Shown piece after piece: positions 1 through 12,181 of a DNA stretch of 64,000 nucleotides (positions are counted from its first letter, which is position 1; every line of letters begins with the position of its first letter). The position numbers were made by a program, and so were the translations under genes. Source of the DNA: Hyaloscypha bicolor E (taxonomy: Eukaryota > Ascomycota > Leotiomycetes > Helotiales > Hyaloscyphaceae); assembly GCF_002865645.1 (NCBI RefSeq), contig NW_020194558.1, positions 1 through 64,000 of the forward strand, in the 5' to 3' direction. The notes beneath the pieces are model-generated. The model was not told the DNA's origin. It saw nothing but the letters and a program-made list of their open reading frames with translations, and made no database searches.

Positions 1-95
1 CCTAACCCTAACCCTAACCCTAACCCTAACCCTAACCCTAACCCTAACCCTAACCCTAACCCTAACCCTAACCCTAACCCTAACCCTAACCCTAA
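1..95. repeat. Telomere repeat array (CCCTAA)n
   Basis: About 16 uninterrupted copies of CCCTAA start at the first base and stop at position 95, where unique AT-rich sequence begins. Read on the other strand this is TTAGGG, the usual telomere repeat of filamentous fungi. C-rich strand at the 5' end means the window is a left chromosome end. No variant units are seen. Confidence 0.97.
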
Positions 96-2235
96 TTAAT
101 GTAAAAATTGCCTATTAATAGCATAATGGTCTCGTATAACTCATTAGCCGTAGCTGGACTATTATATAATAGCGTACTAAAACATTATTACTTATAACTC
201 TTCTTTATTATTACCTTTGGCAAATTAGTCTCTATCCTCCTCGTCCTCTTCCTCCTTCTCCCATAACTTGCTTGCCCGGATTAAATAGTATTTAGTAATC
301 CTAACGGCAACCTAACGCCATAATAACATGATTAACTTAATCCCTAAATACTTGCCAGTAATTGCCTTTAATTCTCGTAATAACTTTTCCCCGGCCTACG
401 GACCTCTGGCGTCTCTAAATAAATATTCCGACTCCCGATAATCTAATACTCGGGCAAATGGCCATACGTGGACTATATACTATACGAAAACCTGGCTTAA
501 CTCATTGGGCAAAAACCGGATAATATATTCCGTATTCTCTCGCTATTTCCGGGCCTTATTATATATAGTCAAAATATATAACCGGCTATTAATTACATAC
601 ATATTCCGGGCTAAATATATACTATTACTAACCTTAATCAAACCGATTTTGGGTCTGCGGGCAGGCTAGCCATATTTAATATAAATATCCCTTATACCTT
701 TCCTTAAAAACTTCCTTTTAATTATTAAATATATATTTACGCGGTACTTAATCTATTCATCCTTGCTACCTACTTTTTTCTTTATTATCTACCGTTTTCC
801 ACGGGCCTTCCTTACACGGCTTAATAACCCTTAATATCTAATATCTAAATACTTGTTTTGGGAATACTAGATAAAACTATACTCGTTATGCCGGAATTCC
901 TGGCTTCATACTATACTATTAATAACCTGGCCTAAATTAATATCCGGGATAGCTTTATTAAATATTAATTACTTTAATATTTCCTATAATTCCTTATTTA
1001 CTACTTAATATATCTTTGAAATCTTCTTTAACTACACGGGTTCACCTATATAAAAAATAGTCTGCTAATCCTCTGACTAATAGATATTAGGGGCCGACTT
1101 ATGTATTTTATTAAATGCTTTCCTTATAGCTAACTAACTCAAAATATATAATATTAGTAAAAATAACCCTTTATATAAATGCTTGCTCCGGATCTGCTTA
1201 ATACGTGCTAGCACGTCTGGAATATTATTACGGCTCTATAATATTGGCTATGCTTTAGCTAGGACAATTACCTCTAATATAATTAACCGGTTAATATATA
1301 AAACTATGGCCAAAAACTTGGTATAATAGAATAATAATCGGAGCATCTTTATATATATATCTATGCCCATAATAGCCATAAAATACATTAATGGGGAATT
1401 ATATACGGAGATCTTGCTTATATCCTATATAATAATTAATATATAAAACTATATTAACTCTATTATTAATACTTGGTCCTGCTCTTTCTCCTCTATAAAC
1501 TCATTTTCCGGTAAATTAGTCTATAATATAATCCGGATCTTCTAGATACTCTCTAACTACTCTTTTATAAACTATATCCCGGTTATACTCTTATTTCCCC
1601 ACTTTGCTAGTACCATTCGTATCCAATAATATAACCCCTGCTACTAAATCCCACTATACTTAGTTATGGTATTTGAATTTTATGGTAGCTTAAATAAATA
1701 CTAGTTAGCTACTTTATTCTTGGGCAATTTTTATTACTTTAATATATCCTTATAATCGGACGCCGCTAATATATCCAAATACTGCTCCAAAATCCGGCTT
1801 TATGCCCGGTAAATGCGGGCTAATTCGGGCTTATTAGGATTGGCTTGGCGGATAAAATAGTAGGTCTTAATTATATTATACTTGGACTAACTCAAAACTA
1901 CATTCTATTAGGTATATTATAACCACGAATTAGCTTTAATAGCTAGTGCTTTCTTTAATAATATTAACCGTTATTCTTTAGCTTAACCCTTCCATGCTTT
2001 AATATCTTGCACAATCTAGTTATTAATAACTTCTTAGTTATTATCTCTATTACTACTATTATTATTATTGCCATTATTATCCCCGTTATTATTGTGGCCG
2101 TTATTTGCTTGGCTGGCTTGGCTGGCACGTGACTGTCCCGGCTAAACTTGCTATTAGCTATTATCCATAACCCAATATTACTTCTTCCCGCCCTTAAACC
2201 ATGACTATATCTTAACGGAATCAAGTAAATCTTTA
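96..2235 (-). pseudogene. RIP-degraded subtelomeric ORF, resembles telomere-linked RecQ-type helicase
   Basis: No intact reading frame survives, but on the minus strand protein-like stretches can still be read through stop codons. At about 330-440 the readable pieces include RESEYLFRDARGP and, just after, GEKLLRELKAITGKYLGIKL followed by a W-R pair. These recall the C-terminal part of fungal subtelomeric helicase-associated proteins, which lie next to telomeres and often point towards them, as here. The longest open piece is 86 codons at 1964-2224. TAG and TAA codons are frequent and CA/TG dinucleotides scarce, as expected of RIP. The family assignment is by memory of the motif and position, so it is tentative; it could be another repeated subtelomeric gene. 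Confidence 0.45.
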
Positions 2236-2656
2236 TCTATAGCCCTCTTCTTATTATGGACCTTGTTTTCATATTTCCTGGCATTACTATAGTCCTGCGT
2301 CTTATACGGGCTTTACTAGTAATACTTATACCGGAATCCATTCACTACGTTAATAACTGGCTCTAGGGCGGATCCATCTAGTAGTAATGGAACTATCGAA
2401 TAATTATACGTAAATAGGAACCCTTTAATATAATAATCTACCTGCTTATAAAGCTCAAGCTAAACCTTATGTTTTCTGCGCAAGTAGTCGGATATGGCTA
2501 CTGGGCTTACTATGCAATAATACCCGTTACTCAAACAAATTAACATACCATAACGCTTATTTAACTAGATTAAATGACTTAATGTTTGGGGAATAGCCTC
2601 TGCCCGGATAGGTTATTCGTCTGCTATATTAATTATATGGTTTTTAATGGGTTTAG

Positions 2657-2765
2657 TGGGGGTTAGGGTTAAGCCGGTTAACGTCTAACCGGGCTTTTTG
2701 CATATATGGTCACAAGTAGTTACCGTTATACCAAAAAATAGCCCGGTTAATGTCTAACCGGGCTA
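2657..2765. repeat. Paired palindromes beside an interstitial telomere-like motif
   Basis: GGTTAGGGTTA at 2661-2671 is a short telomere-like tract in the G-rich orientation, opposite to the end array. It is followed at once by two near-identical 24-25 bp palindromic units at 2672-2695 and 2740-2764. Each has the form AGCC(C)GGTTAA, a pyrimidine, GTCTAACCGGGCT, so each can fold on itself and the two can pair with each other. They differ by one base and a C/T change. Their role is unknown; they may be the border of a subtelomeric repeat. Confidence 0.7.
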
Positions 2766-2992
2766 TTTTTATGAGGGATAATATTAGGAGAAGCGGCTAG
2801 AGAAGAAAAGAGCGGGAAAAGAGAAGGAAAGGAAAGAAGGAGAGGCAAAGGGCGGGCGAGAAGGGCTTTATATACTTCTTGAAGCTGGACTAGTATCCCC
2901 ATATAATATCTCTTGCTCAAAAAACAAGACTAAAAAAAATAGATCTACTTATTACCAAATGCTATAGAAGCATTTATTAAGAAGCAAATCAG

Positions 2993-3064
2993 GAGCCTAA
3001 CTAGGAATCGAACCTAGGCTATAGAGTTTACTAACTCTATATACTACTATTATACTATCGGGCC
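2993..3064 (-). tRNA. Degenerate tRNA-like sequence, possible tRNA-Thr(AGU) relic
   Basis: The minus strand folds as a tRNA of 72 nt. The acceptor halves GGCCCGA and TTAGGCT pair at six of seven positions, counting G-U. The T arm is a perfect 5-bp stem (CTAGG/CCTAG) with loop TTCGATT. The D arm resembles AGTATAATGGTAGTATA with G-to-A change. The anticodon arm AGAGT/ACTCT closes a loop of only six bases, TAGTAA; one missing base would give TTAGTAA with anticodon AGU. The short loop and the acceptor mismatch suggest a RIP-damaged tRNA or tRNA-derived element, not a working gene. Confidence 0.45.
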
Positions 3065-6000
3065 TTTTAGTAACTACTATTCAATTGCAGTTAGTTCTTG
3101 CTTAGCCTATACTGGGTAATAGAGTTTTGCAAAGTAATTCCTTGTTTTAATATATAAGACCCAGCCCTATAAGCAGGTATTATAGCTATACTATAGCTAT
3201 AGACAGTAAATACTATTATAGCTAACTAGGTACTTAGTTATCTGGTACTTGTCTTTAGGCCGGGGCTTGTACTCTCTTAGCTCGGCCACACCCCTCAAGT
3301 TATAGCTATTAAGAAGCTTTGCAGTTGCCTTGAGCTCGTCTCCCAAGAGTTAGTATGGCTGCGCTTGCAGGTGCCGCTCTTGACTATATGCCTCTAGGAT
3401 AATATAGGACTTGCAGGCATAATAGATAGTAACTCTATAAGCTAGATTATATAATAATATAACGAGAATACACTTCGAGACAAGGGAATACTTATTAAAA
3501 GGTAGTAGGAGAAGTGCCTCTTTACCGAAATCCCTTTTACCAGAAAGTGTATTAGTTAGTAGTATATATACTAATTAGTATACGGGCATTCTTACCTTTT
3601 ACCGAAAAAGGGGCCCCGTATAAGGGGTAGGCCTTGAAATACTAGCGAATTACTAATATTTCTCTACTAAGTTATTAGATTTTATCTAGATACTTAATTT
3701 ACTACTATATCTAGTATAAGAGATCTAGAGCTACCGAAATCACTACCAAATCAGTATTAAATAGGGTAAGGGTAGCTATATATTCTATAAATATCTGAGA
3801 TAATATATAGTATTCTATATCTCCTAGTATTATAAACTCCTAGTCTAGTATATACTAGTATTTCCTTAATAATTCGGGAAGGGCCTTATTATTACTATTA
3901 GAAGACTTGTAATTAAAAATATCCCGTTTCTTATTATACTTATAACTATTCTCTTTTCTAAAGTCTACCTTAAATTATTACTATTTATAATATTACTCTA
4001 TTATAAAAATATTAGTTTAGGATATAAAATGCTTTAATAGCTAATTATAGGCAGGCCAATATTATAAGAAGAAGTTAATTATAGTTAGTAATAAGAAATT
4101 AATACTAAGGACTATATCTTGTCTTATTTATAATTAGGCCAGGTAATAGTAATAAACCCGTATCTAAAAAGATATATAATTACTATTATACTAAATGAAC
4201 TTAGTTATAATTAGATAAGGAAATAGCCAGTAAGTTACTATAAAGTATTTACTAATTAGTATATAAAACTTTTACTATTTAATCCTACTAATATAATATT
4301 CCATAATCTAATAAATACAAAAGCTTAGGATACGAAATACCCGATCTTTCTAGCCTTTATAGTCTATTTCCCTAAAGCCCTATATATATTCTAGGAGATC
4401 TTAAATATATTTGGTCTTAGTTCGTTATATATCTATTATTAAGATAAACTATTCCTAATTATTAATAAAATACTCCTGAAAAGATATCTAATAAAATATA
4501 ATTTTTTCTCTATTTATTTTCTTTTTAAACTCTAGTTTAACTATATCCTTAATAATAAAGAATATATTTATCTAATAAGTTTATATAATTATAATAAGAA
4601 GATATAACTAGATATATTATAAGTATTAAGGGTTATTTTTATAAAGCTCTAGTTAGTAATCTACTACCTTAATATATATTAGGCCTTTTTTAGATATAAT
4701 AACCTCTTTCTAATTCTTATAATATTTGTTCCGGATTATATTACTAGTATATATAATTTTATTAGAGAATTAGTTATAAAAAGCTAAGTAATCCCAATTA
4801 ATTCGGTTAAGGTACTAACTATATCTATAAGTAGAAATGCCTTCTTAGATACCTATTCCGAGAAAAGCCTTTCCTGAATATTAAAATATTATTTTCTAGA
4901 GATATTAAAATAATTTTGGACTTATAAAAACTAGTCTTATATTAAAAGTAAAAGGCAGTACTATAAGAAATATAATTAAAATTTTGTATTACTTATAAGG
5001 TATATTAAATACTGGATTTATAATAGATATCTATTTAAAGGCTACTAAATATTTAAGAATATTTAGAAAAGTAAAGTTAATTTAATATTTAGTTAGTAAC
5101 TTCCAAAAAGATTAGTAATTAGTAATAGTTAGCTAGTAATTCAAGCCCTAATTACTAGCTTCTTTTAAGTAAGCTTTTAACTTATTAATAAAAGTAAAAG
5201 AAAGATAATACTCTTTATAGATACTAAAGAAATAATATATAATAAATATAAGTATATAGAATAGGCGAAAATGCCCTATAAAGTAGATATTTTATATCCT
5301 TTTAAGGGTCTTTATAGTATCTTTATTATATATCCGAATTATCTTATTAATATTTGGATCCCGGGCTAGTTCCTCTAAGAACTTACTAGTTAAAGGCTTG
5401 TAATTTACTATATTATATACTTCCTTAAAGCTATTATATACCTATAAGTATATCTAGCCTTAGTAATACTTATAGTAATATCGGGAAATTACTAGTATTA
5501 TATTAGTAATATCTCGAAATATAGTAGTTATATAAAAGATAGGCTTTATAGACTTTCTATACTCGCCTAAGTTAGTCTATTTAGTAAAGGCCTTGAGATA
5601 ATAGATATAAAGAAAATATATAGTTAGGATATATCTATTAGTATTAAATAGCTATTTAAGTAATATAAATTAGGTTAAGATAGTTTCTTTTACTAAATTA
5701 GTATAGATTTGGGACTAATCCAGTTTCGAAAAGTTAAGAACTAGGAATAGTATAGAAATAAAAGCATTCTATATCTCTAATAAAATATTAGCTTTAAAGT
5801 TGAGTTTAGTATTCTTATTTAAAAAGTAAATACAAGTATTATAATATAGCTTATTACTATAAAAGGGAAGTTACTAAATAATATTATACTAAATTACTTA
5901 TAGTATATAACTTTAAACTATATAATAAAGAAGTATTACCTTAGCTTAAATATTATTATTATATATAGAACTAATATTCTCTTATTAGTATATTTCGGCT

Positions 6001-8140
6001 TTAAGTTTAGTATACTCCTAATTAAAAGAAATATACTAGTAACTTATTAGTAAAATATTACGGAATATGGCTAGTAAAAGAATCTTATTAAACTAATATT
6101 AGAGAATAGAAAATAGAATACTACTACTATATTTAGGAAATATAGTTTTCTTTATAGAGTCCTATATAAAAGGAAAGAAAATATAAATACAAATATTCTT
6201 ATAACTAATTATATAACTAAAGTAATAGTAAGATACCTTATAAAAGGCTATTTTCTAGACCTTAGACCGGTTAGGATTTATTATAAAGTCAGTAATATTT
6301 ATATATAAATATATAGAAATAGAAATATTTTATTAAAAATAAGAATATAAATTAACTTAAATTCCTTATTAGGTAAAAAAAAGGCAATTAGTATACCTAT
6401 AAAAGCTATTAATATTATATTATTTTAAACCTTTATAATAGTTTATCTAAAAGCAAAATATATATAAATATAGGTAATAGTCTGAAATATTAGCTACTGG
6501 TTTAGTATTATTTTTATTATAATTCATTTGTAATATATTAAAGTTAAGCTTATAAAGAATACTATTATCTAAATTATTATTATTATTATCTATAACCTGG
6601 CTATTAGGTAAATAGTTATTATTATTATTTATAATAAGACCGGTAAATATAGCTTACTAGTTAATATTTCTAACTATTATATATTCTTACTAGTTTATTA
6701 TTTACTCTAGATATAATAGTTTACTATTTTATTTATTAAGACTATAATTCAAAAGGAAATTATAGTATTATAGAAGTATAATATATTATTTAGTAAAATA
6801 AAAGAAATCTTATCTATTATTAGACTCGGTATATTACTTATTTATATATCCTTAGAAATCAAATAAATAACGAGCTAGCTTCGAAATATAGTTAATTAGT
6901 AGCCTATTAGGTCTAGTAATTTCGGCTTATAATTAAGCTTCTAATTTTGTCTTATCCTTACTATTACCCTTACCCTTATTCTTAGTCTTAGTATCCTTAT
7001 TATTAATAATTTGGTTGTTTTCGGTATTATTATTATTCTTATTAATACTATTATTATTATCTAAATAAGGTATATTAGGGGTCTTTTTAGAAATAAAGTC
7101 GGGATTATTACTATTATTATTATTACTGCCCGGAAGTAGTTAGTTTAGGAAATATCCGAGACTAGGCTAGTTACTATTTATAAAAAAGGAAATATTTACT
7201 TATAATTTACTATATAGCTCTTGGCTATTAGGCTCTATTTTACTATTATATTCTAGGGAACTATTATCGAAATTATTAATACTATAATTACTATTATCTG
7301 GGATTATACTATATAGTAAGAGATTATAACTCGGTAAGGGATTCCTATTCCGGTTTTATAAATTTAAAGGTTCCAGATTAGTACCCTAGTAAATAGTTAG
7401 TATTTAGAGAATGAATTATTAATTCCCTTAAGGTTAACTAATAGGTTCTAATTCCTTATTATTTATATATTATAAATATCTAATCCTATAGGCCTTATTA
7501 AATTCGTAGCTTATTTATATAGTAGGCTCTATAGAATATATATATATCTGTTTCTTATTTCTCGGTTATAAGTATCTAGGAGATTTGTATTTATAGTAGA
7601 TTTATAAGAATATGGTTATTAATTCGGTAGTAATTAGCTAGAAAGCTATTATATTTTCGGAAGGGTTATAAGATAAGATAGTACTTATAATACTTGGGCT
7701 CAAGTAGGGAGTCTTTTGGGTCTTACTAGAGATCTCTTAGGTCTCTCTATAATATTTACTATTAGGTAATTATTATTTAATATTTCGTTCTCGGATTCTT
7801 ATAGATAAGCAGGTAGTAATTTCTTATTTAGTTAGTAATAACTTAGTACTTTGCCTTTAAATTCTAGTAGATTTGCGAATAGTAGGCTCTTATATTATAT
7901 AAGGCAGGTCTATATTCTATAATAAAAGTCTTATAAAATCAGGTATAGATCTTTAATATCTGGTTAATAATTCTTATATATTTCGAGATCGAATTAATAG
8001 TATTTAGAAGCCAAATAGCTCTATATTTAAAGTACTTATAGTATTTAAATATTCTTAGATATAGTAAGAAGGCAATATATATAAAGAGTCAGGCTACTAT
8101 ATAATTAGAGTTAAAGAGGTCAATATATCTAAGGAAAGAG

Positions 8141-8215
8141 GTTATAAAGAAAGAGGAAGTTATTAAGGAGGAGGTTATTAAAGAGAAGGTTATTAAAAAG
8201 AAGATTACTAAATAG
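8141..8215 (+). repeat. 15-bp coding-like tandem repeat inside RIP block
   Basis: About five diverged copies of a 15-bp unit like GTTATTAAAGAGAAG run in frame on the plus strand and read as VIKEK, VIKEE and VIKKK before a TAG. A Lys/Glu-rich pentapeptide repeat of this kind is a likely relic of a charged, coiled or disordered region of a lost protein. Nothing around it is open, so it is not called a gene. Confidence 0.5.
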
Positions 8216-8689
8216 TATTTAAAGAAGCTAGGAAAAGGTATATATTAGTTATTAAATCTATAGTAAATAGAAAAAGCTTAAGGAAATATAAGTAAGCAAA
8301 TAATAACCTATTAAATTGGGATCTGGAACTTATTAATATTTTTCCTACTAGTATACTTATCTAGTTATATTACTTTTATATCTTATTTCTTTTTTTTCTT
8401 CTTTACTTTTCTTTAGGTAAGATATTCTTAGAGAATTAGATTTAGAAATAAAAGATTAAAATCTAGTAATAATTTATTAAGGGTTCGGGAATAAAAGGCT
8501 ATTAAAGAATTAGCTTATTCAGAAGTAATATCTAAAAAAATTATTATTAATTATACTAAGAGTAAAAGGGGTTTAGATTTAGGAAACGCCTCTAGTCTTA
8601 ACCTCTAAGCAAGTTCTAAACTCTTAATAATAAATTTATTATATATATTATAATATATTAAATCCTAAAATATATACTTTCTATTATAA

Positions 8690-9780
8690 TATATATAATT
8701 AATTTAGTACTTAATTTATAGCCTTTTAGGGCCTTAAACTAATATAAAGAAAGTTATTAATAATATAATATTAGTTTTATTAAGATATATATATTATATA
8801 TATTATACTTTTTTGGCTCTTAATATATATATTCTTACTATAAAATTGCAATTAATCTGCTATATAACTAATATATAATATATAGCTATAACCTTTTAAA
8901 AACCTAGTAATATATAATTATTTTAGTACCTAACTTATAGCTATTTGCCTATTATTTATTAAGTTATTACTAATATTATATATATTACGCTTTTTCGGCT
9001 CTTAATATATATACTCTTATTATGAAATCGTAATTAATCTGCTATATAACTAATATATAATATATAACTATAACCTTTTAAAAATCTGGTAATATATAAT
9101 TATTTCGGTATCTAACTTATAGCTATTTGCCCGTTATTTATCGAGTTATTACTAATATTATATATATTATACTTTTTCGGCTCTTAATATATATACTCTT
9201 ACTATAAAATCATAATTAATCTGCTATATAACTAATATGTAATATATAGCTATAACCTTTTAAAAACCTAGTAATATATAATTATTTCGGTATCTAACTT
9301 ATAGCTATTTATCCGTTATTTATCAAGTTATTACCAATATTATATATATTATGCTTTTTCGGCTCTTAATATATATACTTTTACTATAAAATCATAATTA
9401 ATCTGCTATATAACTAATATATAATATATAGCTATAACCTTTTAAAAATCTAGTAATATATAATTATTTCAGTACCTAACTTATAGCTATTCGCCCGTTA
9501 TTTAATATCGAGTTATTAACTATATGATTTTGGTAAGGAAGCTTCTTGCTAATATATGTTTTTCAAAACCGCCTTGCTTACGTATCCGCTTTTCAGATAT
9601 TTGACTATAACCTTTTAAAAACCTGGTAATATGCGATTATTTCGGTATCTAATTTATAGCTATTCGCCCGTTATTTAATATCGAGTTATTAACTATATGA
9701 TTTTGGTAAGGGAGCTTCTTACTAATATGTGTTTTTCAAAACCGCCTCGCTTATATACCCGCTTTTCAGGCATTTAACTT
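8690..9780. repeat. Satellite-like tandem repeat, 182-bp then 173-bp period
   Basis: The landmark GGCTCTTAATATATATA starts at 8815, 8997, 9179 and 9361, exactly 182 bp apart. A second landmark, ATAACCTTTTAAAAA, starts at 8888, 9070, 9252, 9434 and 9607, so the last spacing is 173. The last two units replace part of the monomer with a GC-richer piece holding GATTTTGGTAAGG (9526 and 9699) and TTTTTCAAAACCGCCT. A weaker partial unit precedes 8815. All copies are RIP-altered. Confidence 0.85.
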
Positions 9781-10527
9781 TAGAGGTTTTTTTTTTCGGG
9801 TTAGCCTTTTTTCTAGGAAATAGTTTAGATAATAGTTTGGGTAATTTGGGTATTTAGAGAATACTTATAAGTTAGTAAGTTAGGTTTTCTGGTTTAGAGG
9901 GTATTAGTAGTATTAGAAAATATCCTAATTATTACTACTAGTAAGCCTTGTTTTAGAAATAGTAAAAGTGAAATTTAAAGACTTCTTTATATTTCTTATA
10001 CTATTATTAGTAATATAAATAAGTATTAGTAGTAATTAAATTAGTACTAGTAATACTATTATATATTAATTATTTATATATTTATATAATTTAATTCTTA
10101 TATTTCAAGTATATATTTCTTAATATAGACTCGGCTAGTACTATATAATTATACCTATAGCTAAAGTATAATACTTACTAAATATAATATTTAATATAAT
10201 ATATAGTATATATACTAGTAGTAGTAGTAATTATAGTAGTTTACTATATTCTAATATATTTATAATACCGAAATTAGGTACTTTTTAACCCCTGCAAAAA
10301 TTTAAAAGTTCTTTATTATATAGTAATAGAAATAGTAGTAGTACAGACTACTTTACTTATATTAGCCCATATAAAAAAACTCTATTACTATATAATAGAG
10401 TACTGAATAGTATTAGGGGTAATAAGGGGAATTACCGACTTTTACCCAAGATCCGATATAGTATATACCCTCGAACTTGATACCTGATACAGGGTACTTT
10501 GAAACCACATTTTGGAGATTAGCATTA

Positions 10528-11835
10528 TTACTTCAGTTTCTCTCCCGCCTCAATTTCTCTTTTGCCTTCAGGTTCTTCTTTTCCTACAACTCCAGAACCA
10601 ACCTCTCTCTCTTCTCCTCCCCTCTCTCCTCCCTCCTCTCCTCTCTTCTCCTTGCGACCCCACTCCTTAAGGAGACGATCCACGCTTTGAGTGGCTCTCT
10701 CTGCTTCGAGGCACGACCGATAGTCTTGGGATCGTACCGCCATAGCCAGAACCCTTGTATATTGAAGTAATTCCTTCAGTTGATCCTGTTCCAACACATC
10801 CCGTGACGACATAAGATGTATCTCATCCGTAACCTCTGCTATTCTATCCATAATGCCCTTAATCCTGAGCCAAGAGTTGTCAGACTTTTTATTGTCTTCC
10901 CACAGCTTCGATAGAAAAGGAAACCCGTAAAAGCTATAGCAGAATACAACACTTAGCAGAAAACAAATAAAAACGCTGCGACTATCTGTTCTACTAGAAA
11001 TAGGGTCAAGATCATGCTTCCAAACAAATCCAAAATATATGCCGATCCCGGCCAAGAACGCACCTACAGCAAAGTTGATCATCATCGAAGGTGACGACAT
11101 TAAGATGGCTGCTGCTACAGATGATTGTAGCTTCAGATTTTCCTCTCTGCCTTCTCGTCTCCTCACCCCTATAGTTGCAGCATCATCAAAGCGAACGTCA
11201 TCTAACCCATGGCGAATAAAATCTAAATCCTGTTGCAGCAGCCACACCGGTCTCTTGTCGAAGTCGGAACGGTTGCTCCAAAACTCCAAAACCTCGCGTC
11301 GGACCGTGCTGTCTAGGAGTGTGATTGAGGTTGACGGCGTGGAACCACGCCACCATTCTTTTACCAGTTGTGGAGTTCTAATGTTTCCCAATGTCCTTTG
11401 CAGCAGCGAAGCGTAGAAAACGGCTAAACAGCCCGAGACAAGACTTAAGAGAAAGGCTGCCCGGGCGGTCCAGTGCGCTTGACTAAGATTCGGGAGGCTG
11501 AACGAGGTGAGAGCGACTTGTGCAAGGATGGTACCCTAATAAAGCAAGAGCTTATAAGCAAAGGAGACGTCACGAAGTGGCAGAGCGCTCACGGCAATAG
11601 CCGACATGTTGCATTCTGAAATGAATGTCTTCCTCCATTTTTCTACCTCGTCTTCGGTTGCCCATATTATATGGTCCTCCATGCGGTCCAGCTGATTGTA
11701 TGCTGGTCTTAAGAAGAGGAACAACGCAAAGCCTCGAGAGTATCCATGAGTTTCGAGAAGTTTCGTCTGCGTTGCATTGCTTAATGTTGAAAAGGTCGAG
11801 AAGATGAAATTAACTAATCGCGTAGCGACTTCCAT
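10528..11835 (-). CDS. Fungal multi-pass membrane protein, function unknown (416 aa)
   Basis: Two exons, 11835-11593 and 11535-10528. The 57-bp intron has donor GTGAGC and acceptor TTTATTAG and joins in phase 0. The N-terminal half is soluble and contains WRKTFISECNMSAIA just before the splice. Exon 2 opens with a hydrophobic segment (about residues 82-130), followed by a charged stretch, then two further membrane segments around FAVGAFLAGIGIYFGF and VFICFLLSVVFCYSF. The last 45 residues are almost all Lys, Arg, Glu and Gly. I recognise the layout from uncharacterised fungal proteins but no named domain. An additional upstream exon cannot be excluded. The gene is the first after the RIP block and its 3' end lies about 60 bp from it. 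Confidence 0.7.
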
Positions 11836-11983
11836 TGACGAACTGTGGGGCGAAGATTGAAGAGCGTTGATGTTGGCTATTAGACTGAGTGATGATTATA
11901 TAAGATATTGGAATAGTTCAGATTGGGGGCTGCTTTAAACGATCGAACAGCGGAAGCTCTTTTCCGAAGACGAAGGGGAGCAT

Positions 11984-12181
11984 GGAGCGGAAATAGTTGG
12001 GATTGGGCCACGTATGCAAGCAATCCTACAGATGGCACTCATTAAGGATGGAGCGGAAATAGTTGGGATTGGACCACGTATGCAAGCAATCCTACAGATG
12101 GCACTCATTAAGGATGGAGCGGAAATAGTTGGGATTGGACCACGTATGTAGGCAATCCTACAGATGGCAGTCATTAATCAT
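11984..12181. repeat. Three 66-bp tandem repeats
   Basis: GGAGCGGAAATAGTTGGGATTGG starts at 11984, 12050 and 12116, a period of exactly 66 bp, with only a few differences between copies. Because 66 is a multiple of three, the minus strand reads as a 22-residue peptide repeated three times. The frame has no other protein-like character, so this is treated as a minisatellite in the upstream region of the membrane-protein gene. Confidence 0.85.

Larger units (their letters stand above)
3065..10470. other. RIP-degraded AT-rich repeat block
   Basis: About 7.4 kb of very AT-rich DNA with TA everywhere, few CA or TG steps and no open frame of useful length. This is the pattern left by RIP (C to T at CpA) on transposons. 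I could not identify element types with confidence. Patches of more normal composition remain near 3240-3420 (a CT-rich and GC-richer stretch) and after 10260. A purine-rich tract lies just before the block at about 2790-2870. Two internal repeats are listed separately. Confidence 0.85.

Noticed and set aside
11935..12174. Frame with three 22-residue repeats
   Set aside because: Explained by the 66-bp minisatellite; no flanking coding sequence.
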